Part shown: piece by piece, positions 15,499-22,299 of the stretch | Layout: every line of letters starts with the position of its first letter | Position numbering within the stretch: position 1 is the stretch's first letter | IMG/VR virus record: IMGVR_UViG_3300020159_003307 | Coordinates: 1 to 27,414 of that record | Length of the DNA stretch: 27,414 nt | Origin: a virus | Strand: one strand, 5' to 3' | Program-made: the position numbers and the translations under genes | Notes under the pieces: model-generated | Databases searched by the model: none | Told to the model about the DNA's origin: nothing | Seen by the model: the letters and a program-made list of their open reading frames with translations, nothing else

Positions 15499-16809
15499 AT
15501 GAATATTGAAAAATCTTATTGGTCCAGCAATGGCGATAATATCAGCCTATCAGTTCCATTCACAAAAGTAAACCGTGAAAAGCGAACTGTATCTGGTTTT
15601 GCCACACTAGACAACCTAGATCAAACAAATGACGTTGTAACCGCAGAAGCAAGTCTAAAAGCATTTGAAGGTTTCCGTGGAAACATTAGAGAAATGCACG
15701 GGTCAAACGCAGTTGGTAAAATGGTTTCATTTAAGCCAGAAACATACTTTGATGCAAAAAGCGGAGAATTTTATAACGGAGTTTATGTAGATGCATACAT
15801 TTCTAAAGGTGCACAAGATACATGGGAAAAGGTTTTAGACGGTACTCTTTCAGGATTTTCAATTGGTGGAAAAATTATTGAGTCTGATAACGAGGTTAAT
15901 AAATCTACAGGTCAATCAGTTCGTTTTATTAAAAACTATTCTTTACTAGAGCTGTCAGTCGTAGATTCTCCAGCAAATGAACTATGTAACATTATCTCAA
16001 TTTCCAAAATGAATGGTCAATTAATTTTTAAAGGAATTGCAACAGAAGTTTCAACAGAAAATATTTTTTATTGTGAAGAGAGTGATTCTGTTTTTATGTC
16101 AAAAGAAAAAGAATTCAATTCTCCAGTAACTGGTAAACCAGCAAGTTTAATTGGCTGGGTAGAAAGTAACGATGTAAACAAAGCTAAAGAAATAGAAAAG
16201 ATTCTTGCTTCATTTAAGAAGTCAAGATTAACGTTGCCTGAAACACAAACAATAGCAAAACAGGCAAACGCACAAGGAGGTAATGAAGTGTCAGAAAACA
16301 CAGAAACAGTAGCAGTTGAAGAGACTGCTCTAGTAGAAGTTTCAGCACCTGCACAAGATGCAGTAGTTGAAAAAGCTGTTACAGAAGATGTAGTAGCAGA
16401 TACTTCTGCCGAAACCGTTGAAAAAGCAGCAGACGTCTCAGAGGTCGTTGTTGATGAACCTGATTTTGCAAAAATGTTAGGTGATTTAAAAGGCTTTTTC
16501 TCAGATACTCTAAGCAAAGCTTCAGAAGCTAATGCTGCACAGGTAACAACTATTAAAGAAACAGTTGAAGCTTTCAGCAAGAGCGTTGAGACTCAAATCT
16601 CAGAGTTGGCAGATAAACACACAGAACTCAGCAAAACAGTTGAGAACATCAAGAGCACGATTGATAATGTAGAAAAGCGTGTCGACGCAGTAGAATCAGA
16701 GACTGCAATTAAGAAGTCCTCAGACCTTGGCGGGTCTCAGGAAGTAGCAATACAAAAATCAAAATGGAACGGTTCTTTCCTCGGTTCCGTAAACGAACTA
16801 TTTAAATAA
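15499..16809 (+). CDS. XkdF-type prohead protease fused to scaffold region
   Basis: 436 residues. Residues 1-165 match the S78-like maturation protease fold: RTVSGFATLDNLD with DVV, REMHGSNAVGK (H67), LSGFSIGGK (S121 likely nucleophile) and SLLELSVVDSPANE (E151 region). Residues about 245-310 are Val/Glu/Ala-rich and unstructured; about 325-410 are a long coiled coil (QISELADKHTELSKTVEN), as in capsid scaffolds; the C-terminus ends WNGSFLGSVNELFK. The protein would cleave the scaffold and itself during prohead maturation, next to the capsid gene. An internal SD and GTG (16274-16290) indicate that the scaffold part is also made alone. The first ATG has no SD (leaderless promoter). Confidence 0.85.
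   Translation: MNIEKSYWSSNGDNISLSVPFTKVNREKRTVSGFATLDNLDQTNDVVTAEASLKAFEGFRGNIREMHGSNAVGKMVSFKPETYFDAKSGEFYNGVYVDAYISKGAQDTWEKVLDGTLSGFSIGGKIIESDNEVNKSTGQSVRFIKNYSLLELSVVDSPANELCNIISISKMNGQLIFKGIATEVSTENIFYCEESDSVFMSKEKEFNSPVTGKPASLIGWVESNDVNKAKEIEKILASFKKSRLTLPETQTIAKQANAQGGNEVSENTETVAVEETALVEVSAPAQDAVVEKAVTEDVVADTSAETVEKAADVSEVVVDEPDFAKMLGDLKGFFSDTLSKASEANAAQVTTIKETVEAFSKSVETQISELADKHTELSKTVENIKSTIDNVEKRVDAVESETAIKKSSDLGGSQEVAIQKSKWNGSFLGSVNELFK
16274..16280 (+). promoter_or_regulatory. Strong internal SD inside the protease gene
   Basis: AAGGAGG, followed by T, is as strong as any SD in the window. It sits seven bases before an in-frame GTG at 16288. The nearer ATG (16283) is out of frame and hits a stop after nine codons. 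Confidence 0.65.
16288..16809 (+). CDS. Nested in-frame scaffold protein (internal start of the protease gene)
   Basis: From GTG 16288 the protease frame gives 173 residues: a Val/Glu/Ala-rich N-terminal part (SENTETVAVEETALVEV) and a long coiled coil with KETVEAFSKSVETQISELAD, then the positively charged end. This is the composition of a capsid scaffold. In lambda the scaffold Nu3 is made in the same way from the 3' part of gene C. The internal SD (16274-16280) fits well, whereas the full-length start has none. That two products exist is inferred; the SD and frame are seen directly. Its stop is 19 bases before the capsid ATG. Confidence 0.6.
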   Translation: MSENTETVAVEETALVEVSAPAQDAVVEKAVTEDVVADTSAETVEKAADVSEVVVDEPDFAKMLGDLKGFFSDTLSKASEANAAQVTTIKETVEAFSKSVETQISELADKHTELSKTVENIKSTIDNVEKRVDAVESETAIKKSSDLGGSQEVAIQKSKWNGSFLGSVNELFK

Positions 16810-16828
16810 AGGGTAGGTGAAATAAAAT

Positions 16829-17881
16829 ATGAGCAATGAATTATTAGAAAAAGCAGTAGCTGCCGATACAACAGTAACTGGCACATTTGCTTCAAACACT
16901 GGAGGAACAGGAATCCACACTGCATCGGAAGATGGCAATGGTGGTTTACTTAATCCAGAACAATCAGCTCGATTCCTAGACTATATGTTCGACGCTACCG
17001 TAATTGGTAAAGTTGCACGTACCGTTAGAATGAAATCTGATACAACTGAAATTGATCGCATGGGCGTAGGCGAAAAGCTTATGAAACTTGCATCAGAAGG
17101 AGATAACACAAACAGCGAAAACGCTGCAGTGACATTCTCAAAAATTTCTTTGACAACAAAGAAGTTACGCCTAGATTGGGAACTATCAACAGAGTCTCTA
17201 GAAGACAACATTGAAGGACCAGATCTAGAAGATCATATTGCTCGCTTGATGGCAACACAAGCAGGTAATGATATTGAAGACGTAGTTCTTAACGGAAATA
17301 CATCTCTAACAACTGATAAGCTTTACAAGGCCTTTGACGGTGTTGTAAAGAAAGCTAAGGCCGACGCTCACGTAGTTGATGCTGGTGGAGCTGCAATTTC
17401 TCGTGCTGTATTTAACAGCGCTTTGAAGGCACTTCCACGTAAGTACAAGCAACGTCGTACAGACCTTCGCTTCCTTGCAGGTTCAAACCTGATCCAGGAT
17501 TACTTATACTCAACATCTCAAAACATTCAGAACGTTAACCCACAAGATATTGCTTCTGGCATTATCCGTGGTGAGGTAGCGCCTGTTTCAGGTCCAGCAG
17601 GATATGTAGCTCCATACGCATTTGGTATTCCAATCGTTGAAGTTCCACTTCTAGACGAGACACAAGATGGTACATACTCAGCAGCAGCAGGTTCACACGG
17701 TGACGTACACTTGACATTCCCAAATAACGTAGTTATTGGTATCAAGCGTGACGTAACTGTTTACCGCTTCTTCTGGCCAAAGAAGGACTCAATCGAGTAC
17801 ACAATGTATACTCGTGTTGGCGTTCAAATTGAGCAAGCAGACGCTTGGGTAGTTGTAAAGAACGTTAAGATTGCTTCCTAA
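16829..17881 (+). CDS. Major capsid protein (HK97 fold)
   Basis: 350 residues. Features include a flexible N-terminal arm with EDGNGGLLNPEQSARFLDYM (near 30-50), SKISLTTKKLRLDWELSTES (E-loop/P-domain spine, near 103-122), DLEDHIARLMATQAGNDIED (spine helix, near 131-150) and a C-terminal RDVTVYRFFWPKKDSIEYT with the last beta strands of the A domain. Context (portal, protease, capsid) supports the call. The SD AGGTGA (16815-16820) is 8 bases before the ATG. Arginine codons are 14 CGN against 1 AGA, unlike the AGA-rich accessory genes, as expected for a very highly expressed protein. A terminator follows. Confidence 0.92.
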   Translation: MSNELLEKAVAADTTVTGTFASNTGGTGIHTASEDGNGGLLNPEQSARFLDYMFDATVIGKVARTVRMKSDTTEIDRMGVGEKLMKLASEGDNTNSENAAVTFSKISLTTKKLRLDWELSTESLEDNIEGPDLEDHIARLMATQAGNDIEDVVLNGNTSLTTDKLYKAFDGVVKKAKADAHVVDAGGAAISRAVFNSALKALPRKYKQRRTDLRFLAGSNLIQDYLYSTSQNIQNVNPQDIASGIIRGEVAPVSGPAGYVAPYAFGIPIVEVPLLDETQDGTYSAAAGSHGDVHLTFPNNVVIGIKRDVTVYRFFWPKKDSIEYTMYTRVGVQIEQADAWVVVKNVKIAS

Positions 17882-17901
17882 TTAGGAATTAATCCAAATA
17901 G

Positions 17902-17940
17902 AGGCCCCCAATTAATTTTGGGGGCTTCTCATTTTAATTT
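17902..17940 (+). terminator. Rho-independent terminator after the capsid gene
   Basis: AGGCCCCCAA (17902-17911) pairs with TTGGGGGCTT (17918-17927, one G-T pair) around TTAATT, followed by a T-rich tail. It starts 20 bases after the capsid stop. Confidence 0.9.
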
Positions 17941-17945
17941 AGTAA

Positions 17946-17954
17946 TGCTATAAT
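17946..17954 (+). promoter_or_regulatory. Extended -10 promoter for the neck genes
   Basis: TGCTATAAT, identical to the box at 824-832. It lies just after the capsid terminator and 26 bases before ATG 17981. The SD AAGGAG (17970-17975) lies in the short leader. Confidence 0.7.
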
Positions 17955-17980
17955 TAAATAACCTAAACTAAGGAGAATAT

Positions 17981-18376
17981 ATGTCATTTGAGACATTAAA
18001 ATTAGCTGAACTTAAAAAGGTTGCCGAAGATTTCGGAGTAGACTTAGAAAACGTAAAAAGCAAAACAGACGTAATTGCAGCGCTAGCAGAAGAAGGTGTT
18101 ACCTGGGCGGTATACTCAAAAACACTTAAAGACATAGATGATGCAGAAGAAGAGATTGAAGTTTTACCAAGATTTGATGTAAAGAAAAAGCAAGGCAAGG
18201 ACGAAGTTCTTGTAAGAATGACTAGGGCTAACCACAGATACGATACAATGGGATATACATTCACAAGGAATCATCCCTTTGCAGCAATGTCAGAAGATAC
18301 AGCTCAAGAAATTTTTGATAAGGAGGATGGTTTTAGATTAGCCACACCAAAGGAAGCGCAAGACTTCTACAGCTAA
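17981..18376 (+). CDS. Small head/neck protein with SAP/HeH-like N-terminus
   Basis: 131 residues. Residues 5-40 (LKLAELKKVAEDFGVDLENV, then KTDVIAALAEEG) have the helix-extended-helix pattern of SAP/HeH/Rho-N-like domains, often found in small phage head genes that bind DNA or scaffold the connector. The rest (VRMTRANHRYDTMGYTFT, near 79-96, and a C-terminal ATPKEAQDFYS) resembles small proteins encoded directly downstream of capsid genes in actinobacterial and Gram-positive phages. The precise role (decoration or head completion) is not settled by the sequence. It has a strong SD and its own promoter. Confidence 0.65.
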   Translation: MSFETLKLAELKKVAEDFGVDLENVKSKTDVIAALAEEGVTWAVYSKTLKDIDDAEEEIEVLPRFDVKKKQGKDEVLVRMTRANHRYDTMGYTFTRNHPFAAMSEDTAQEIFDKEDGFRLATPKEAQDFYS

Positions 18377-18390
18377 ACTAAATCTTTAAA

Positions 18391-19377
18391 ATGGCAGAAG
18401 TATACATAAACACTAATTCACCAACAGCAACAAAAATAATTTTTGGTGGCGAAATCATAGATGCGGACAGTGATTACGTCATGGCTACAGTTTATGATAT
18501 TACAGAAGATCCTGCCGTAACGCCAGCAGTAAATCCAGCAACCCCAGTTCTTTCTATTCAGGCAACAAAAATAGAAACTGATAATGGTTCATATAAAATA
18601 AATATTCCATATAACTTAACTAATAGAATAAAAAAGTTTAAAGTTAATTGGGCATACCAAATAAATAGCCAATCTCAAAACCATGTAACGTATGTTGACG
18701 TAGTGCAGCCGTATTGCAACCTATCAGAAGCTATTGAAGATATGGGTTTTGGAACTGATCCTTCTGATCCAAATTATAAAACATATCACGAACTAGTAAT
18801 GGCGGAGAAATATGCACGAAAAGTAATAGAAAACTATACTGGCCAAAAGTTTTGTCTATATGATGATGTTCAAGTTGCCTATGGTTCGGGTTCAGACATC
18901 CTTCCATTACCTTTTAAATTAAACACGTTGCACAAATTATATTCAAATGATATTTTATTATTAGACACCATTAATGAAATAAATAATTGGAACTATGCAA
19001 CTCAAGTAACAGAATCTGGTTTTGGAATAAGAATTAACAGAGCAGACATGCTAGACAATACAGTGTATACAGCAAACGGAATGGTTCCTCCATCAATTAA
19101 TGACAATGGTTCTGGTGTTTTTATAAAAGATTATAGATATCGTGTGCAAGGAAGGTATGGATGGGATTCCGTACCAGACGATATTGAAATAGCATGTATA
19201 GAGTTAATGAAAGATTATTTTTCTAAAGACTCTATTTGGAGAGCAAAATACGTAAACAATGTTCAGTCATTTGATTGGAAGTTCGAGTACAATGCAGAAG
19301 CATATCGTGGAACAGGAAATGTATACGTAGACCAAATACTTCTTCCATATGTATTAACTCAATTAATGGTAATCTGA
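18391..19377 (+). CDS. Head-tail connector (gp6-like adaptor) with N-terminal beta domain
   Basis: 328 residues, longer than typical adaptors (100-200). Residues 1-105 form a beta-rich domain (PVLSIQATKIETDNGSYKIN, strands to YVDVVQPYCNLSEA). Residues about 130-328 carry the helical adaptor features: MAEKYARKVIENYTGQKFCL (135-154, common in connector proteins), YRVQGRYGWDSVPDDIEIAC (near 247-266), then ELMKDYFSKDSIWRAKY. It would join the portal ring to the tail. No SD is seen; the gap from the preceding stop is 14 bases. The extra N-terminal domain is unusual and may be a surface-exposed ornament. Confidence 0.7.
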   Translation: MAEVYINTNSPTATKIIFGGEIIDADSDYVMATVYDITEDPAVTPAVNPATPVLSIQATKIETDNGSYKINIPYNLTNRIKKFKVNWAYQINSQSQNHVTYVDVVQPYCNLSEAIEDMGFGTDPSDPNYKTYHELVMAEKYARKVIENYTGQKFCLYDDVQVAYGSGSDILPLPFKLNTLHKLYSNDILLLDTINEINNWNYATQVTESGFGIRINRADMLDNTVYTANGMVPPSINDNGSGVFIKDYRYRVQGRYGWDSVPDDIEIACIELMKDYFSKDSIWRAKYVNNVQSFDWKFEYNAEAYRGTGNVYVDQILLPYVLTQLMVI

Positions 19378-19805
19378 TGTTTAGAGTAGTAGATGCTTCG
19401 TTTTCTATGCTTATGGATGTCTACAAGCAGTCGGACTCCCAAGACGTATCTACTGGGGCAATTAAAAAAGAATGGAATTACATAAAAACAGTTTCTTGTT
19501 ATGCAAAAGGCGTGATCAGTAACACTGCAACAGCAAGAAGCGGAGATAGGCAAGTTCTTGGAAATAAATATGAAAATGTCCAAGTCATAGAAGTTAGAAC
19601 AAATTCAAAGCTGTCTATTAGAGAAAAAATTACAAATATTAGAACAGAGCATGGGGCAAATATTTGGACAGAATTAGACTATCCAAATGACACCCCAACC
19701 GTATTTGAAGTAGTCGGAGTAACCCCAATGACAGATCCATTTGGAGATGTTCTTGCATGGAGTGCCGTATTAAGAAGATCGGAGAACCAGCAAATTGGAA
19801 TCTAA
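19377..19805 (+). CDS. Head-closure / head-tail joining protein
   Basis: 142 residues. The start is ATG 19377, overlapping the previous TGA by one base (TGATG); a longer frame from 19275 lies inside the connector gene and is not used. Sequence FRVVDASFSMLMDVYKQSDS, then beta strands with VQVIEVRTNSKLSIREKITN and VLAWSAVLRRS at the C-terminus. The all-beta pattern fits small neck stopper proteins (SPP1 gp16 type), but identity is by position and fold style, not by a motif I can name. Confidence 0.55.
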   Translation: MFRVVDASFSMLMDVYKQSDSQDVSTGAIKKEWNYIKTVSCYAKGVISNTATARSGDRQVLGNKYENVQVIEVRTNSKLSIREKITNIRTEHGANIWTELDYPNDTPTVFEVVGVTPMTDPFGDVLAWSAVLRRSENQQIGI

Positions 19806-19809
19806 CATA

Positions 19810-20583
19810 ATGTTGTTACAGGCTGCTTCTGGATTAGAGCGGCTAATGCATGGACAACCTAATGACTCTTTAATCAAAGATAGCAATATAGCGCAAATAT
19901 CAGCAGCCCTATATTACGAGGCTAATGTAATAGCTAAATTTAATAATAGTAAAAGATTTAAAAGTGCATTTAAGAAGATAATCTTTACTCAAATAAATAA
20001 AGATTTTGGAGAGCATATAGATGCTCAGGCCAGGTCAAAACCAAAATCCCTACACCATGTTTATGAGTGGAAAAGGGTTGGAAATAAGAGCGCTAGATTA
20101 TTTAAATTAAAAACAATTGACATGGACGGCATTTCATTTAAAATAAATTATGAATTACAGCCATCTAAATCATTCGTTCCATCACCAGAAAATAATAGAA
20201 AACATGTTTTTATTAACAAAGCTTCCGTGATGGAAGCAGGAATGCCTCTAATAATTGCTCCACGCCATTCTGAGAGGCTAGTATTTGAATCTAATGGTAG
20301 AACAGTGTTCATGCCAATAGGGGCCTCAGTGACCGTTAAAAGGCCAGGAGGACCTAGTGTTAAAAATCAATTTCAATTATATTATTCAAGATTCTTTAGT
20401 GGTAATTTAGTAAATAATGCTATTAGAAAATCTGGGTTTCAACAGATATTTAATTCAGAAATTTCCAAGGCATTAAGGCTGCCTGCCCCAATTAAAAGAG
20501 TTCAATATTCATTCTCCCCAAACTCAATTAGATCAATGGCGGACTCAGCAATAGAACAATCATTTGGGGGTGCAATGATATGA
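19810..20583 (+). CDS. Neck / tail-completion protein, unknown family
   Basis: 257 residues from ATG 19810 (a TTG at 19795 would add five residues; neither has a strong SD, but GGAA at 19797-19800 favours the ATG). No known family is recognised. It is basic, with KRFKSAFKKIIFTQINKDFG (48-67), KNQFQLYYSRFFSG and a C-terminal helical MADSAIEQSFGG. It has a beta-rich middle (ISFKINYELQPSKSF, then FMPIGASVTVKRPGG). The position between head closure and tail terminator is usual for HK97 gp10-like tail-completion proteins. The last codons overlap the next gene by 4 bases. Confidence 0.5.
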   Translation: MLLQAASGLERLMHGQPNDSLIKDSNIAQISAALYYEANVIAKFNNSKRFKSAFKKIIFTQINKDFGEHIDAQARSKPKSLHHVYEWKRVGNKSARLFKLKTIDMDGISFKINYELQPSKSFVPSPENNRKHVFINKASVMEAGMPLIIAPRHSERLVFESNGRTVFMPIGASVTVKRPGGPSVKNQFQLYYSRFFSGNLVNNAIRKSGFQQIFNSEISKALRLPAPIKRVQYSFSPNSIRSMADSAIEQSFGGAMI

Positions 20584-21092
20584 CAGCTAATTATAAATTA
20601 GACGCAATGTTTGAAATTAGAAAGTATTTGTGGGATAACCTAGTAGCGTATAACGTATTTGACCCAGAAGAGTATTACAGCGACTCTCTTGGAGACGTCA
20701 TAATCCCTATTATTCCAATACAGCAGTCTCCAGAAATGAATCAATTTCTGAGTGGTAAAAAACATATTGTGTACGACAAGGTTGGATTATCATATGAAGA
20801 CAATTGGCTTATATGCTGTGAGCAACTACTATTTACCATCTACTCAACAGATGTTTCTGAAATAGCCGAAATTAGAAATTTAATGACCGATTTATTTAGG
20901 CGTATGGACGACTCTGCTAGGGATATAAATAGATCAGATAATATAAATGATAAATTTAAATTCCATAGCATATTTATAGCAGACATATCCCCAACTGAAC
21001 CTTCTCAAGAGCTACAAGGGTTCCTTTCAGCAGATATTACATTAGAGATTAAATACTCTAGAATAACAGACCAAGCAGGAAGATTCCTGTAG
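20580..21092 (+). CDS. Tail terminator-like protein
   Basis: 170 residues. The start overlaps the previous stop as ATGA. Pattern: N-terminal helix (LDAMFEIRKYLWDNL), GDVIIPIIPIQQSPEMNQFL, a central strand-helix (WLICCEQLLFTIYSTDVSEI) and a C-terminal strand LSADITLEIKYSR. This matches the alpha/beta arrangement of tail terminator proteins (lambda gpU-like) in general layout and is directly before the tube gene as expected. The last residues end in the stop TAG, after which there is a 106-base non-coding stretch. Confidence 0.6.
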   Translation: MTANYKLDAMFEIRKYLWDNLVAYNVFDPEEYYSDSLGDVIIPIIPIQQSPEMNQFLSGKKHIVYDKVGLSYEDNWLICCEQLLFTIYSTDVSEIAEIRNLMTDLFRRMDDSARDINRSDNINDKFKFHSIFIADISPTEPSQELQGFLSADITLEIKYSRITDQAGRFL

Positions 21093-21101
21093 ATTGCTTT
21101 A

Positions 21102-21144
21102 TAGGCCCAAATCCCGTATCATTGGATATGAGGAAAGAAGCCTA
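21102..21144 (+). other. Predicted structured RNA leader before the tail tube gene
   Basis: TAGGC (21102-21106) pairs with GCCTA (21140-21144). Inside, TCC-CGTATC (21112-21120) pairs with GATATG-A-GGA (21125-21134) around the loop ATTG, with one bulged A. This fills much of the 106-base gap 21093-21198, which holds no gene. It may stabilise the tube mRNA or act as a weak attenuator. Downstream, TTGATT (21151) and TATAGT (21172) form a weak promoter candidate with 15 bases spacing. Confidence 0.4.
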
Positions 21145-21198
21145 GCCAGCTTGATTTTTAAAATATATATATATAGTTTAAAATACAGGAGGTAGTAA

Positions 21199-21861
21199 AT
21201 GTCATTTAACAATGCCAAAAATATTCTTGTAGGTGCATCACCACTTTTCATTTCTGAAAAGGACTCAACGCAGTCAGGTTATGCAGTACAGGAGCCAGGT
21301 TCAGCAGCAGCAGCTGCATACGTATCTGGAGAATCATACACAGATACATTAAACGGTTTAGATGGTTCAAAGTACCGTAACGTTGGCTATACCAACAACG
21401 GTCTTCAAATCACTTACAACCCAACATACGATTCAGTAACGGTAGATCAGCTACTTGATACAGCTAAGCTGTTCAAGTCTGCGATGGAGGTTATGATCGC
21501 AACAGAAATGTCCGAAGGAACACTAGAAAATATTCTTGTAGTTTTCGGACAACAGGGTGACTCATTAGTTTCATCAGGAACTGGACTAACACAAACAAAT
21601 ACTCTAAAACTTGAGGCAGGTGCACTAGGTGCGGTCCCAACAGAGCGTCAATTAATTGCAGTTGGTGCAGCACCAACAGCAGATGCGACAGCAACAGAGC
21701 GTGTATATTATGCACGTCGTGTTTTGTCAGTACAACAGTCACAGTTCTCTTTGGCTCGTAGTCAAGCAACCACATTCCCAGTAACTTTCCGTCTTCTTCC
21801 AGATGCAGCATATGCAGGAGCAGAATACGGCAAGATTATTGACCGTGTATTAACAGTTTAA
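21199..21861 (+). CDS. Major tail (tube) protein
   Basis: 220 residues. The SD AGGAGG (21187-21192) six bases before the ATG is one of the best in the window. Sequence: KNILVGASPLFISEKDSTQ (N-terminal arm), YRNVGYTNNGLQITYNPTYD (57-78) and a C-terminal RSQATTFPVTFRLLPDAAY. This is the barrel-and-arm pattern seen in siphovirus tube proteins. All 8 Arg codons are CGT, like the capsid, so it is highly expressed. The following strong terminator fits an abundant structural protein. The position before the frameshifted chaperones and tape measure is diagnostic. Confidence 0.85.
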   Translation: MSFNNAKNILVGASPLFISEKDSTQSGYAVQEPGSAAAAAYVSGESYTDTLNGLDGSKYRNVGYTNNGLQITYNPTYDSVTVDQLLDTAKLFKSAMEVMIATEMSEGTLENILVVFGQQGDSLVSSGTGLTQTNTLKLEAGALGAVPTERQLIAVGAAPTADATATERVYYARRVLSVQQSQFSLARSQATTFPVTFRLLPDAAYAGAEYGKIIDRVLTV

Positions 21862-21881
21862 TTTAATTAATTAAATTATAG

Positions 21882-21912
21882 AGGCCCCCATTTATTTGGG
21901 GGCCTTTCTATT
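21882..21912 (+). terminator. Rho-independent terminator after the tail tube gene
   Basis: AGGCCCCCA (21882-21890) pairs perfectly with TGGGGGCCT (21897-21905) around TTTATT, followed by TTCTATTT. It closely resembles the capsid terminator at 17902 in sequence. Confidence 0.92.
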
Positions 21913-21931
21913 TGTAGTGATAATGCCTATA

Positions 21932-21940
21932 TGTTATAAT
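21932..21940 (+). promoter_or_regulatory. Extended -10 promoter for the chaperone/tape measure genes
   Basis: TGTTATAAT with a TTGTAG (21912-21917) 17 bases before the TATAAT as a weak -35. It is followed by SD AGGAGG (21956-21961). Confidence 0.65.
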
Positions 21941-21966
21941 AATTTAGACAATCCTAGGAGGATAAA

Positions 21967-22299
21967 TTGGCTACAACCGTATACAATGTAGAAGAAATTG
22001 AACTGCAAAATGGTTCAAAGATTAAACTAAAGCCACTAAGCATTAAGGCGCTACGCCTGTTTATGGCAGAAATTCAAAAAACACAAGCGGCAGAAAATGA
22101 AGACGAAACATTAACAATTCTAATTAACGCATGCGGAATTGCAATACAGTCACAGTTACCAGATTTGGTAGCAGATAAAGATGCCTTAGAAGAAGCTTTG
22201 GACATGCCAACAATCAATCGCATTCTTGATGTTTGCGGAGGGATTAAACTTGACGACCCAAACCAACTAGCGGCAATGGTTCTGGCTGGTCAGAATTAG
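21967..22299 (+). CDS. Tail assembly chaperone, zero-frame product (gpG-like)
   Basis: 110 residues. The start is TTG 21967, with AGGAGG (21956-21961) five bases upstream; no ATG is close. The sequence is a small helical acidic protein: EEIELQNGSKIKLKPLSIKA, EALDMPTINRILDVCGGIK, ending VLAGQN. It occupies the position of gpG of lambda and its counterparts, directly before the tape measure, and is required for tail assembly but not found in the virion (family knowledge). A minor fraction of ribosomes should shift at 22257-22263 into the following frame. Confidence 0.85.
   Translation: MATTVYNVEEIELQNGSKIKLKPLSIKALRLFMAEIQKTQAAENEDETLTILINACGIAIQSQLPDLVADKDALEEALDMPTINRILDVCGGIKLDDPNQLAAMVLAGQN

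Noticed and set aside
16068-16580. A 170-codon open frame on the minus strand in the protease gene
   Set aside because: It lies opposite the Val/Glu/Ala-rich repeat-like region, is Ser/Thr/Ala biased as expected for an antisense shadow, and has no promoter or SD context.
19275-19376. A longer start for the head-closure gene inside the connector gene
   Set aside because: The 34 extra residues are encoded out of frame over the conserved end of the connector, are Arg/Ser/Cys-rich noise, and the TGATG overlap at 19375-19379 gives a natural start.
21151-21177. A standard promoter (TTGATT, TATAGT) before the tail tube gene
   Set aside because: Spacing is 15 bases and the AT-rich run gives many such matches; kept only as a weak option in the leader entry.
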